DNA of 64,000 nt from Malus domestica (GCF_042453785.1 NC_091661.1:30619501-30683500); one strand, 5' to 3'; shown: positions 1 through 12,139, counted from the stretch's first letter. A program made the numbers and translations. Notes: generated by a model not told the origin, from the letters alone.

Positions 1-40
1 TTTCTTTCCATAGAAAATAATTTACCTATCTATATGTTAG

Positions 41-1230
41 TGTTTGGGCCAAAAATATTTGTTTTGGCCGAGTTTAGAATTGTTCTCAGCCCGGTGCTAG
101 TTGGGCTGAGTGTAGAATTGTTCTCGACCCAGAGGCCGTGTTTAGGTGTCATTAAGATGTATTTAGCTCATGGGCCGCGTTGTCGAAGCTGGCCATATCC
201 CATCGGGAACCTGTGGGATGTGGGTGATGCCTATTACGAGAAGGAGTTTCGGCAGGATATGGATGTTAGAGTTTGAAATTGAATGCGGCCTGATAATGAG
301 TTAAGTTCAAAGTCCTAGTATGAGTAAGACTGGCTGAGATAAGGTTGAATCGGGGAAAGAAGTTCTAATCCGAGAATGATTGTGATTCGATACAGGTTGG
401 CTACTATAAATAGGGAGGGAGGACATCGAACAAAGCCTCTCAAATTCAACACACAAATTGCCCTGCGTAAACCCTCGCTCTACGCGAAACCTCTCAACAA
501 CCTTGAGATTTTTATTTTTCTTTTTGGCCAACACATCTTCAGTTTGGATAAATAGCCCTGTGAAGGCAATCGGCGAGCATCTTCATTTTGGATAAACAGT
601 ACTGTTGTCGTAGAATCAGCCGACCACGAAGCACCTTCAGTTTGGATAAACAACACTGCGACGAGACCGACTGGTTATCTTTCCAAGTCTCGTCCAAGAA
701 GGATTTTTCGAATCCTTATTGGCAGAGGTCATCTCATTAGCCTTCTCGGCAAAGTGAGGTGTTTCGAATTACTGGGCTCGGCGCATTGAATGCCAAGTTA
801 TTTTATGATTGGATACTCTCAAGTAGGCTTTAGAGTTCGGCATTCTGACGGCTGAACCACTTTCACAATCAAGACGTACATTTGTTTTGTGTATTTGTGT
901 CCCTATACTCTGGTGTTGATTCGGCGTGCTTATACTCTCACGAACATAATCACCATGACTGAATCAGGCGCCGACGATTTGTGAACTTCGCAGAACTAGT
1001 AGCCTTGTCTTCAGGTTTTAGAATCTAAAGGCCGAGGCATGTTCCTTCCTCGGCCGCAGTCGCAAGATCAAGAAGTCAGCAGCGCACCCAACGCAACATC
1101 AACAAATTTTACTCCTCGGTCGAACTTGGCCGACGAGTTAGCATGCCTCACATACAACTGAAAGACGTAGTTAGCTTATTAGTTACTTGGCATGTGCGCC
1201 ACGTAGGCTTGGTAGTTTTTAGGGTCAACA
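41..1230. mobile_element. Solo LTR (about 1.19 kb) with 5-bp TSD
   Basis: The segment begins TGTTTGGGCC and ends GGGTCAACA, so it has the TG...CA ends (TGTT/AACA inverted) of a long terminal repeat. The five bases just outside are identical on both sides (GTTAG at 36-40 and 1231-1235), the TSD left by an integrase. A TATA box (TATAAATAG, 405-413) sits about a third of the way in, as expected for an LTR promoter read on the + strand. No primer-binding site, polypurine tract or polyprotein follows, so this is a solo LTR left by recombination between two LTRs. The length suits Gypsy or a long-LTR Copia family; the superfamily cannot be told from the LTR alone. Confidence 0.85.
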
Positions 1231-1235
1231 GTTAG

Positions 1236-2333
1236 TACCCACTTAGAATAGAAATCCTGTAAAAATAATTTACTTACTCCATAGGTGTGATATTGTAAAG
1301 AAAAAATGTATATGATTACTTTGGATATTATAAGTAATAATATGACAGTATTATTTGTATAGGTAAATTAATAAGTAGATTGGTAAATTAGTATGTACTA
1401 CAAAAATGCAAATAAATTAGCTTGTAACAAAATAATGTATGTAAATTAGTGATTTTTTTAAAAATATAGGTAAATAGTTTGTATCAAAAGAATGTAGGTC
1501 AATTAGTTTGTATCAAAAGAATGTAGGTAAAATAGTTAATTTTAAAAATATAGGTAAATAGTTTGTAATACGTGGTTTTAAAACAAGAGCTCAATTGCTC
1601 ATTGCTAGCATAATTGAAGGTGAGTAATAATAATATTTATTGACATATTTAGGTCATTGTTGTGCCATATGTTGTAAATATTTTATAAGGATATGTCATC
1701 TATTTGCCAACATGGCAGACTATTTGAATTTTGGATTTTATTTGGATGTTTAATATGATGTGGGTTTTTGTCTAGACAATATTAGTTATAATGGCCTATA
1801 TCTAAACAACCCTTTGTTCTATGATCTTGAGTTCAAGGCAGGAAGCTAGCAACAACACGAATAATTCCTTGGTTGAAAGCTTTGAGATGACGGGTGTCAT
1901 TTAACTGTGGTCATAGGTGAACTGAAATGCCTTCAGCCTTTTCAGACCTTACTGGGGATTAGTCATATCCTTTGAGGTATAAGATACCTCAGGCTTCGGC
2001 AAAATATATATAGATAGATAACAGTGAAATATATACATACTTATATATCATGATATTAGGCTTATATCATATATAATTGGGGAAAAAAGTTGATGTTTCA
2101 TTATAAAACTAATTTAACAATATAAAAAATAATCTAACTCCATAATTTCTTGCATAATACAATACCGATGTTGATTTTTATCCTCACATTCTCACGACTG
2201 CTTCAATTCAACTAAGACTCATTTAACATAGCTCAGACTCATAAATTCAAAATTATAACAGACCAACTGGGTCAATTTAGTCAAAAGCAACAAGATACAC
2301 GTTCTGCATTATGATCAATATAAAGAAATAATT
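1236..2333. other. AT-rich intergenic DNA, no gene seen
   Basis: This is AT-rich sequence with short degenerate repeats (for example several copies of a 'taggtaaatagtttgta'-like phrase near 1440-1570). No coding exon, RNA gene or transposon border was recognised. Confidence 0.5.
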
Positions 2334-2599
2334 AAGAAGTGTTTGTGGTTTCATAAACAGTATTCTTTATCAAGGAATAATTAAAGGCGGTTTTAATATT
2401 CATGAACAAATTCATAGAACTGATACTTCAAACACTGCTACCGATGAGCGATCCATGAAACCATTATTTGATTCAAGTTGTAGAGAATTCGGAGCATATA
2501 TATAATAAAGAAGTGTCTGTCGTTTCATAAACAGTATTCTCTATCAAGGAATAACTAAAGGCGGTTCTAATATTCATGAACAAATTCATAGAACTGATA
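2334..2599. repeat. Direct repeat, two about 91-bp copies
   Basis: Positions 2334-2424 and 2508-2599 are near-identical copies beginning aagaagtgt and ending catagaactgata. They are separated by about 83 bp of unrelated sequence. Differences are a few transitions. No coding sense was found, and the unit does not resemble a transposon end. It looks like a local duplication. Confidence 0.8.
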
Positions 2600-3499
2600 G
2601 GCAACATGGCAACAATTAATGCGTCTTAGACCTCCATTTGAAGTAGGTCTCCTAATTTTTCGTACTAATATATTTAGGACAGATGTACATTAGGATCAAG
2701 GTGATCTCAGAATTATTCGGATTGTTAGAAAACATACATGTGAAGGTCTTTTGAGGACTCTCATAGTGTTCAGTACTGATATTTTTTGTGTCAACCAAGT
2801 GTTTGATGTAATACTTGCTAGGCATATCTCGACATGTATCGATGTCTATCCACATATGCGCAATATAATGTAGTTGACGATAATAATCTCACTAAATGTT
2901 GGGAGAAATATCTCAATAAATAAACTGATCTGCGCTCTGCACTCTTCGCATTTTGTTTCTATTTAGAAAGCTTAAATATTTAACAATAGACTTTCATGGT
3001 TCAAAATCTGAATTCACTTTATTTTGCAAATATCTTAAATTTTTTCTCCTTTATCGTATTTTCAACCAAAGAAAGAGAAAAAGGACAAAGTCTGCTTTAT
3101 TCTGTAAGGTAATTGTTATTAGCATTCCAAAAATTTCATTCTACATTTCTCACAAATGTATTTTTCTTTCTAATTATAGAAAGTTTGAAGTATAAAATGA
3201 GATTTTTAGAATGTCAATTATAATTCCCTTCTTTAAATGTTGTCTAAATATGTTGAGATGATTGGTAGAATGAACTAGAACGGTTATTCAAAGGTTAATG
3301 TTAGAAAAATTAAATTTAGAAACAAAATTTACAAATTAAATAATGTGTCACAAATAAAAATGAACACATTTATCAACGCTTAAGTAATAAATCAATCATC
3401 AACTTCAATATTTTTTAGTTTTCAAAATTTTGTCTACAAATTTAGTTTCTCTAACATTACCCTATTTCTAACATGCATGCATGCATGAATAGAAGAAAA
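2600..3499. other. AT-rich intergenic DNA
   Basis: Only short chance reading frames are present. A run of alternating ATGC (about 3473-3487) is the only conspicuous simple sequence. Confidence 0.45.
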
Positions 3500-3720
3500 A
3501 TGATCATCTTCGGATTCTGTTTGTGAGGATCCTAATAATTATCAATTCGTGTTCGTTCATTGTACATCATATAGTCAGAAATTATTTTAAATATTTTTAT
3601 TTTAAATTAAATATAAATAGTACCTGATGAAAATTAATCACACAATATACGATGAACGAACACAATTTGAGAATTTTCAGGATCCTCGTAAAGAGGGTCA
3701 GGAGAGGATCCTCCTGGTGA
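3500..3720. mobile_element. MITE related to the element at 34789-34950
   Basis: The two ends are inverted repeats. The block from about 3525 (gaggatcct...gtgttcgttcat) pairs with the block ending near 3687 (atgaacgaacac...aggatcctc). The centre, about 3600-3640, contains 'aaatataaatagtacctga', which is shared with the MITE in the UBC intron. Outer borders and the TSD could not be fixed because extra GGATCC-bearing sequence extends on both sides. Confidence 0.65.
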
Positions 3721-5730
3721 AAAGACAATGGTTGGTTCATCAGTCGTGCGTGCGGGCCAGTTATACAATTGGTCTTTTCACTCTGTCTTTGTCACGATGA
3801 GAATCTCAAGTGATGGTATCATCCACAGCAATCACATATTTATCAGCTGAACAATCCATTTTTCTCTTGTGTTTTTTTTTTCCCACTGATAATGAATAGA
3901 TTGATAGACTTTTTAGTGTGTTTATGAATACAGTTCAGTTACATTGTATTAAGTATAATAATATAATTAATTTAAAGATTAAAAAAAATCTAACTAATTG
4001 TGTTATTACTCCACAACTAAAAAAAAAAATTCGAGTAAATCTTTGTCATATCCCAAAAGTGGGACAACTTTTCTAATTTCTTTTAATTACTATTCATTTG
4101 TTTTTGTCCCTATCTTTGCGGAAGGTACTTGAAATGTCTCGCTCTTCATGCTCATTTTTATTTATTACAATAAACAATGAATTCGTCATACATAACACAA
4201 ATTAAAGTAAGTAATCACGTATTATTAATTAATTAACTCCTCGATCTTGCGTAGGCATGCTTGGCGTACGTTCTTAAGCATGGTGGGAGTTATGGTTGGG
4301 ATGAATTAGGACCTCAATTTTTGTTTAATATTTTAGTTGAAGATGCAAATGTTTCCATTCGTATTTGACTTTTAATACATTTCTATCCTTTGACAAAAAA
4401 AAACTAGTGAATCTTTTCACCAAAACAGCAAGATATCAGCTGATATACGGAAGATAGAAACCTAATTAAATTACGTAATTAAGTAGTATTAGTTAATTTA
4501 ATCCTTTATATTACGTAGGTATGCATGGAATCAATGACCAACCGACAGAGAGATCAAGAAAATAAATAAAAATAGCTACAACTTTTATTTTTTTGTCTGC
4601 AACATCGATCGATTATTGCTAGATGCTGATAACGTGGTGGGGAATTTGTATTTTCATTGTTTGAAAGCGATACATAACCAATGTTCCACTTGTCAACCCA
4701 TCACCACCAAATCTTGCAATATAAACCTAAGTTGACCTTGTGCAAACTTTTTTCAAGTATATTTGGTTTTTGGTTTTGAACATTGGTTCATCTCATCGAC
4801 AATCAAGTAACGATGAGCATACACTAATTAATATATAAGTTTAACAAGTGAATGACAATTTCGATACTAAATTCTTATGACAAAGTTACTGTGTGATTTA
4901 ACTCAATTTTCCACACTTCTTAATATAAATATATCGTTGTACTAAAAACTATTGTTTGTAGTAGCGTAGTCAGAATTTCTAATAAGGGAAGTCCACCTAA
5001 CTTTAATATATTGGATCTCACATTAATAATAATTATTAAGAATTTACAAGTTTATTAATTACAACCTAATTGTGTTGTCGTTCCAAAATCATATGATAAT
5101 AAACTAATGTTAAATATGTTTTATCAAAAAAAGAGATTGAAAAGATAAATATACAATAACAGTATCAAATGGTGATTTAAATTTACTGAAAAATTCAAAC
5201 AATTTCAAAACTTACATGTGAATAAATTAAATAACTTGAGGCAACAATGAAGTGACATGCACCTTTAAGTCAAAGTGTCTTAAGCCTCCTAATCCTAGGT
5301 ACATGATATTATATTATATTTAATGATGCAAATATTATTGTACAAAAAAAAAATTAAATATAATAAATAAGAAGACATATTTCCAAGATATTGAGAAGGG
5401 TCAAGTGACCCTTGTTGGCCTTAATTGGCTCTGCCGGTGATTATATGATTTAGCTCAACTCTTCACATCTTCTAATATAAATATATTGTTATATTATAAA
5501 TAAATAAATAAATATATATGAATTTAATTAGGTCAATTTTCTGATAATCCTTGTGCTATAAGTTGGCGTTTTTTGTGATACGGTGATAGAGTAGCCAAAT
5601 TGCCTTGCGTTACTCCTTAGTCCACTGTCGATCAAAGAATGTCCAAAATTACAGTCAAAGATCTACAGCCGCATCGGAAATATTCGTCGAACTTCAAACC
5701 ACAAAACAAATAAAAACAAGTCATATAGAA
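3721..5730. other. AT-rich intergenic DNA
   Basis: No exon, RNA gene or clear transposon border was found in these 2 kb. Both strands are dense in stops. Confidence 0.45.
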
Positions 5731-5791
5731 ATAAATGGTCCGACTTGCACTTATAAGTTAAAACATTTGCATCACACAAATACATGCGCAC

Positions 5792-5827
<36 letters not shown>

Positions 5828-7006
5828 TGGAAGTTAATTCGAGAAGGTCGGCAAGAAGAAAATGGTGTTATAATTATTGAGCATCAGAAAGATGCAATCA
5901 TGCCTCTCAAGCCTCACCTAACCAGGACATGTGAGAAACGTTGCTACTGCGAATCTTACTGGAAACGTTGTGCTACTGCTGCCACGACCTTACTGCTATT
6001 AGTCAATAATATTTACATGTATCATTGCTAAGTTTATCACTCCAACCCTCTCTTCTTTTCGCCTTCGTAGTTTCGTAGATGAGCATATATATGTTTATGT
6101 AATTAGAAATCACCTTTGCTCAACACACCTCAAAACCCTAACCGGCTAATCCCCAAAGAAGTGTAAATTAGGACAGTGATCGATGCATGATGAATGAAGC
6201 GAGTCCAATTAGGGTTGCAGAGAAAAAGAAAGGAAAAGTACGTAGTTGCAGATTTAGGCTTATAGCCAAGTTGGTTAAAACAGTACCTAATCTTTACATT
6301 TAAGTTCGAATATTTTTCTCTAATTTAGACAAATAAATCAGTATAAATTATTAATCATTTGTTTAACGAATAAATGGTCCGACTTGCACTTATAAGTTAA
6401 AAGTTAAAACATTTCCATCGCATAAATACATGCACTCAAATATATATTGGAAGTTAATTCGAGAAGGTCTGCAAAAAGAAAATGGAGTTAGAATCATTGA
6501 GCAGCAGAAAGATGCATTCATGCCTCTCAAGTCTCACCCAACCAGGACATGTGAGAAACGTTGCTACTGCTAATCTTACTGGAAACGTTGTGCTACTGCT
6601 ACCACGACCTTACTGCCAGTCTTGCCTATTAGTAAATAATATTTACATGTATCACTGCTACGTTTGTCACTCCAACCCTCTCTTCTTTTCGTGTTCGTAG
6701 TTTCGTAGATGAGTATATATATGTTTATCTAATTAGAAATCACCTTTGCTCAACACACCTCAAAACCCTAACCGGCTAATCCCCAAAGAAGTGTAAATTA
6801 GGACAGTGATCGATGCATGAATCATGATGAATGAAGCAAGTCCAATTAGGGCTGCAGAGAAAAAGAAAGTAAAAGTACGTAGTTGCAGATTTAGGCTTAT
6901 AGCTAAGTTGGTTAAAACAATGTACCTAATCTCTACACTTTAGTTTGAATATTTTTCTCTAATTTAGATGAATGAATCAAGATAAATTATTTATCATTTG
7001 TTTAAT
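5731..7006. repeat. Tandem duplication, two about 638-bp copies
   Basis: Copy 1 (about 5731-6368) and copy 2 (about 6369-7006) both start ataaatggtccgacttgcac and end in a 'catttgtttaa' phrase. They line up along their whole length with scattered substitutions and small indels. Copy 1 carries a (TA)n microsatellite (about 5805-5827) that copy 2 lacks. A short frame in copy 2 (6482-6700) is broken in copy 1, which argues against coding. Function unknown. Confidence 0.9.
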
Positions 7007-7327
7007 GAAGAAAACTAAAAAGGAAAGTTACATAAAAATGATCTCCGGACTCTAAAATTACGTGACAACTATCTGACAAACAGATGATTACATTGATTGG
7101 TGATAGTGTGTAGTGGTTATCTTTGCCGGTGAGTAATAGTAGTGGTTAACCTCAGGCTACCAAACTCATGATCTGATATGATTCATGCTTTTGATAAAGA
7201 CGCACTACTAATCAATATCAACTTAATTACATGCGCATGTACCATTCAATAAGTGTGAATTTAGATTTTTAAGTAGTTAATAATATATCAGATGATGTGA
7301 AGCAAGTGTGGTTGTTAGGCTTCAGCT

Positions 7328-7360
7328 GCTCTGATACCATGAGAAAGTTGAGGTTTCATT
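7328..7360 (-). mobile_element. Old LTR remnant, proximal part with primer-binding site
   Basis: Read on the minus strand, an LTR end (...CTTTCTCA, reaching 7340) is followed directly by TGGTATCAGAGC at 7339-7328. That is the initiator-Met-tRNA primer-binding site used by plant LTR elements. The other part of the same LTR lies at 12145-12279 on the far side of the insertion 7361-12139. Joined, it is about 156 bp, running from TGTTAGGTC to CTTTCTCA. The internal region beyond the primer site is not recognisable. Confidence 0.7.
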
Positions 7361-7709
7361 TGTTGATGCACAAAACTGGAGGTCTTGAAACAACATAAAT
7401 CCGACTGTGAAATGTAAATAACACAAGATGGATCGTGGTTCACCCCAAGGTTTAGGCTACGTCCACACTGATTATGTATTTCTGAGGGTGAGAGAACCTC
7501 TATAATGTGAGAGGGGATGTGAGAGGATGAGGGAGCTTGAGGCCTAAGAATTAGCCTCCCCTAATTGTGAGGGTGATGAGTCATTTTATAGAATAAGGGC
7601 TCCTCATTTATTACATATTTGCCCATTTCTTTATTACATAATTACATTTAAGTCTCCCCGAGTATTTATACGAGATCTAAATACGGAGGCCTTAAGTATG
7701 GTACAAACA
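7361..7709. repeat. Left LTR of the nested element
   Basis: It pairs with 11782-12139. A TATA-like stretch (ttttatagaataagggctc, about 7582-7601) lies inside, and short modules resembling it are repeated downstream within the element. Confidence 0.85.
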
Positions 7710-7925
7710 GTAGTCCCCCAAGTCTTCAGTCAAGAGAGTCTTTTGGCTGGAGACTTGAAATTCAGTTCATGTGTGGGCCGAAGTAACTAGATGTCGTCTA
7801 GAGCTGAATACTCGATATGAGGCGGTGCTCAATGTGAAATGAGGCTCAACTAGATGTAGCACATGTTGCGAGACTGCTTGGCTTGTGGCTTATGTTGCCT
7901 TGGTTGGCTCGACTTGTGGTAGTTG

Positions 7926-8803
7926 AAGGTGAGGGAGTCTTTTTTATAGAATAAGGGCTCGTTCCTCACTACATAAATGATGGGTTAGGAGTGATGCTCG
8001 CGGCGAGGCGGTTGCTCAGCTAGCCGCAATGCTCTTTAATGAAGGTGAGGGAGTCATCTTTATAAAATAAGGGCTCGCTCATCAGTACATGAATAATGGG
8101 TGCTCTCTAATGAAAGTGAGGGAGTCCCCTTTATAGAATAATGACTCGCTCCTCAATACATAAGTGATGGGTTAAGTCCCCCGAGTTTTTTTCATGAGGC
8201 CCAGTTGAGGCCCAATATATGGTACATAATGTAATACCCCAAGTCTTCGGTCAATAGAGTCTGTTGGCTGGAGACTTCAAATTGAATCCATGTATGGGCC
8301 GCAGTGGTCGGATGTGGTATTTGTATACCCTGCACTGAAGCTTTGTAGGTGAAGCTTTGCAAGTGAGGCTTTAAAGCTGGAGCTTTTGTAAATGAAGCTT
8401 TTGTAAATGAAGCTTTTGAAGCTAGAGCTTTTGTAAATGAAGTTTTTGAAGCTGATTGACATGAGTGATGCTCATGAATATTTATGTTGATTGACATGAG
8501 TGATGCTCATGGATGTTGACATGAGTGATGCTCATGAATGTTGACATAAGTGATGCTCATAAATGTTTATGTATGATTGATATGAGTAATGCTCATAAAT
8601 ATTTATGTATGATTGACATGAGTAATGCTCATGTATAATTTGAAGTAATAGGCGTACTTTTGATCACCTGGTTGGTGGTAATAGCGGCAGGTTGTCGAAT
8701 AATTTTGGAGTACTGGGCGTACTTTTGATCACCTGGTTGGTGGTAATAGCGGTAGGTTGCCGAATAATTTTGAAGTACTGGGCGTACTTTTGATCACCTG
8801 GTT
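7926..8803. repeat. Three internal tandem-repeat arrays
   Basis: First, modules near 7926, 8041 and 8112 each carry 'gtgagggagtc' followed by a TATA-bearing 'tttata(g/a)aataagggctc'-like core; the third is slightly altered. They resemble the middle of the LTR. Second, 8341-8450 repeats 'tttgtaaatgaagctttt', and 8456-8632 repeats a short unit with a small ATGAG...CTCAT inverted repeat about six times. Third, 65-bp units start at 8644, 8709 and 8774 (the last partial). Open frames here are artefacts of the repeats. Confidence 0.8.
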
Positions 8804-9689
8804 GATGCTATTTTGGGCTTATGGGCATTCACCCTCCACAACATGCCAGCCCATTTATTTTGGGCTTTACCTTTTTTCTATTTATTTATTTTTATTATTA
8901 CCCTTTGATGGGGTTTATACAGATGTCTCCGAAAGATAAGAAAAATAATTTACATCATTCAGAAATAAGAAAAGTAAATCACATCATTCTGGTGGGGTGT
9001 TTATTCCTCCCTTTTGCTTTCTCTTTTGCTTTCTCTTTTGTTTTTTTTGCTTTCTCTTTTTTGCTTTGTTCCCCACTGTTTTTCTGCTTTTCTTGATCTC
9101 TCAGCTCCTAATAGGGCTCACCTATTTTCTGCTTTTGCTTTGGCATCAGCTACGGACCTCATTTTCCTTTTTCTTTTTCTGTTGTTTGAACACAAGCTAG
9201 TGCACACCTCAAAAGCAGTATCGAATTGTTCACAAGGCACTGCTTCGCAATTTGGATACGCTTTCTCTGTAACTGATTCACTGTATGCTCCATGAACCTT
9301 TTGATATGCAACATGATGGCGGGAGCCATCAGAGACCTAATTGGAGAAATGGGTCGATGATAAAGGTCTCGAGAGAGTGTGCATGTCTTTTGATTCGACG
9401 TCATAAGGGAAGTCCTCCAAGGCGCTCTCCAATTCCATAGTGACTCTAACTAGGTTTCTGTGACCACCGCCGTAATTTCTGTCACTGGTGGTGTCGTTTG
9501 AGCGAAGAGAGGCCAGGGTCAGGCCTACACGACGGCGTCTGAAGTGAATTTCGAAGTTCAAATTTGGTTTGGGGAAGTGATCGGAACAAAAATGTTTCAA
9601 TACGACGTGTCGTGGGAAAGAGGTTGTGGCAGATCGTTCCATCGAAGACGCCGTCATGGCGCGCCGATTGGGAAGGTTCTTATGGCGCC

Positions 9690-11305
9690 CGAGATACTTT
9701 CCGATATTTTTCTTTAAAGAACCGAGTCTTACATTCTTGAACTGGTGGTGTGGTTTCACCATCTCGTCAACCAAACGAGGGTTGGAAACTAGGGCTGGGT
9801 TCGGTTCTTATCGGTTCGGTTTTTTGCCAAAACCGAAACTGAACCGAAATTTCGGTTCGGCCCAAATTTTTTTCGGTTTTTTTCGGTTCGGTTTTTTTTT
9901 CGGTTCGGTTTTTCCGGTTCGGTTTCGGTTTTTTTCGGTTTTTTTTTTTTTTTCCTCCAAAAAATCCAAAACAACCACAACATAAGATAGAAATAAAAAA
10001 TATGACATGTTTCCATCTCTCCAGGACGGTTTTTCCATATTTGTTCCTTCGGATTTCTTTGACCATGAAAAACAAAAATCGAGTACAAACGTTGAGAGGG
10101 GTTTAAATTTAATAAATTTTGGGTATCACCCACCCCACTCATTCAACTTATTTTTTATATTATTTTAAAAAAAATGGTGACAAATTCTGACCAAAAACTG
10201 AAACGGACAAAGGGGTTGATGAGAACAGCAGCAGTGAATCAATCAACGAAAAAACAAAACAAAAATCAAAACTTTTAGCATCCGAGCATCGATGCAGAGA
10301 CCAACTTACTACTCCTACTAGATCCCAAAGCAGAGAAGACGAACAGAATTTAGAAACCATGCAACCAATGGAAGCAAATTTGAAGGAAAAACTGGGAATT
10401 GCAGGACAGTTTGATGGAGAACAAAGAAAGAATGTGAGTAAGCTTACAGCGGGCGAATGGAGAGGAATGCAGAAGAAATGCGAGACTGCGTCTGGGTTCG
10501 GCTGCGTAGGTGTGTGGTTTTTCAGGTTGTACGTTGCGTCAGAAGGTGGAAAATTGAAAGGGGAAAGGCGTGCGAGAATACGGAAAGATGGAAACATATG
10601 GAGGTCACATGGAGGTCGCAAATATGGATGTCTGGAGAAAGGAAGAGAGGAAGGAGGGAGAGATCGACTGAGGAAGCAGAGAGGAAAAGCAGCGGATGGG
10701 AGAGAGAGAGAGTGTGTGTTTGAGAATGAAAAGGTGAAGGAGTGACGGCTGCTAGGGTTTGTAAGCTTTATAAATTTTATAAAACATTAAAGATTAGAAT
10801 ACCTATAAATATTATGCTGGTACAATTATAGCAATACAAAGCCCACTGTCAAGTTGGCTTGAAAGAGCTATCCCCAACCTGGACGGAAGGGGTTCGAATC
10901 TTCATTCCAGCAGGTTTTGAGTATTTTTATTTGATTTTCATATTTCGGTTCGGTTCGGTCCGGTCCGGTTTTCATACCTCAAAAACCGAAACCGAACCAA
11001 ATAAATTCGGTTCGGTTCGGTTCATCAGATTCGGTTCGGTTTTTTTTTCGGTTCGGTTTTTTTCGGTCTCGGTTCGGTTCGGTTGTCGGTTTTTTTCGGT
11101 TTTCGGTTTTTCCAACCCACCCCTATTGGAAACAGTAGGACTAGATATCCTTGACAGGGATAAAGAAGAGATAGATATGCTCCAGGTTACGGATCTTACC
11201 TTCCTTTACAAGGCGGCCAAGCTTCGTCACTGGAACCCACATCTCTTCCTCTTCACGTCGGCCAGGTCGGCGTCCGCGGCCTCTCTCAGCTGGTATCTCC
11301 GCCAT
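9690..11305 (-). pseudogene. RPS2: Captured fragment of ribosomal protein S2 (uS5) gene
   Basis: On the minus strand an ATG at 11305-11303 opens a frame encoding [16 protein letters not shown] and then [19 protein letters not shown]. This is the N-terminal Arg/Gly-rich tail and start of the conserved domain of cytosolic ribosomal protein S2 (uS5). The frame meets a stop after about 50 codons (following PVKDI). Beyond the hAT insertion, 9781 down to about 9700 shows a decayed continuation with S2-like words (VDEMVK, then PVQ and KTRF in another frame). The piece lies antisense within a non-autonomous LTR element and covers at most the first third of the protein. It is a transduplicated pseudogene fragment; whether the element transcribes it as antisense RNA cannot be told. 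Confidence 0.7.
9790..11125. mobile_element. Non-autonomous hAT DNA transposon (1336 bp)
   Basis: An 8-bp TSD, TTGGAAAC (9782-9789 and 11126-11133), flanks ends that are inverted repeats: TAGGGCTGGGTTCGG on the left, and TAGGGGTGGGTTGG when the right end is read in reverse. Eight-base TSDs and TAGGG-type ends are typical of hAT elements. About 150-190 bp inside each end is packed with CGGTTCGG/AACCGAA motifs in opposite orientation, like the subterminal transposase-binding repeats of the superfamily. The middle encodes no transposase. It sits inside the LTR element 7361-12139 and splits its RPS2 fragment, so it is the youngest layer of the nest. Confidence 0.92.
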
Positions 11306-11781
11306 GATTGAGTGTTTTGGGTTGTGAGAAGAATTAAGGGGAGGATTGTCGTTGAAGGTTGCCGGGGAATCGAAAGCGGTGTCGTCATCCCCATCCTATC
11401 GCCGTGCGTGTTGGACCCACTCCCGGGTCCTTGATCCTGACCTGGCCCGTCTGACTCGCCCTTTTTCCCATCAGAAAATGGAGATTTGAGAGTGTGATGC
11501 AGAAAGAGAAAAGAGAGAGAAAACTTCGGCGAGCAATCAGCAACTAGGTGAAGCTTTTCTCGACACCCCCTCTGTTGGGGTTTGTTTGGATTGGAAGGAA
11601 ATAACAGAGACAAAAGAAAAAATATGGGATCTGGGATTTGTTGCAGGTGATCATATCTATCTCTCGTGTGGGATCTGGGAAAGCTTTGGTTTTTGGGTTT
11701 TTTGCAGATTCACGGTGGAGGTGAAAAAATGAAAGAGAACCAACACAACTTTTAGTATCGTTTCCCACAGACGGCGCCAAA

Positions 11782-12139
11782 TGTTGATGCACAAAACTGG
11801 AGATCTTGTAACAACGTAAATCCGACCGTGAATATGCAAGAAATGTAAATAACACAAGATGCATCGTGGTTCACCCCAAGATTTGGGCTATGTCCACACT
11901 GGTTATGTATTTCTGAGGGAGAGAAAACCTCTGTAATGTTAGAGGAGATGTGAGAGGATGAGGGAGCTTAAGGCCTAAGAATTAGCCTCCCCTAATTGTG
12001 AGGGTGATGAGTCATTTTATAGAATAAGGGCTCATCACTTATTACATATTTGCCCCTTCCTTTATTACATAATTATATTTAAGTCTCCCGAGTATTTATA
12101 CGAGATCTAAATACGGAGGCCTTAAGTATGGTACAAACA
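11782..12139. repeat. Right LTR of the nested element
   Basis: It matches 7361-7709. It is preceded by 'acagacggcgccaa', a phrase without an obvious long polypurine tract. The TSD TCATT follows at 12140-12144. Confidence 0.85.

Larger units (their letters stand above)
7361..12139. mobile_element. Non-autonomous LTR retrotransposon with captured gene fragment
   Basis: Two direct terminal repeats, 7361-7709 (349 bp) and 11782-12139 (358 bp), both begin TGTTGATGCACAAAAC and end GGTACAAACA. The element is flanked by the 5-bp TSD TCATT (7356-7360 and 12140-12144). By eye the LTRs differ at roughly 7% of positions, so it is not recent. No gag, protease, integrase or reverse transcriptase is seen, so it must have moved with borrowed enzymes (a LARD or TRIM-like element). 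The interior holds tandem repeats (7926-8803), unique sequence and an antisense piece of an RPS2 gene. It is interrupted by a hAT element at 9790-11125 and is itself inserted in an older LTR. Confidence 0.88.

Noticed and set aside
8192..9295. Overlapping open frames in and after the tandem repeats, some strongly hydrophobic
   Set aside because: They arise from short repeats and T-rich (tttgctttctct) sequence; the several frames are open for compositional reasons.
10850..10920. Possible tRNA or SINE: ggttcgaatc resembling a Pol III B box
   Set aside because: No matching A box at the right spacing and no cloverleaf could be drawn; the motif is too short alone.
9626..11311. Several open frames of 75-150 codons on both strands rich in Arg/Lys/Asn/Pro or Phe/Gly/Ser
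   Set aside because: They are translations of the CGGTTCGG subterminal repeats and A/T runs of the hAT element; there is no domain or start context.
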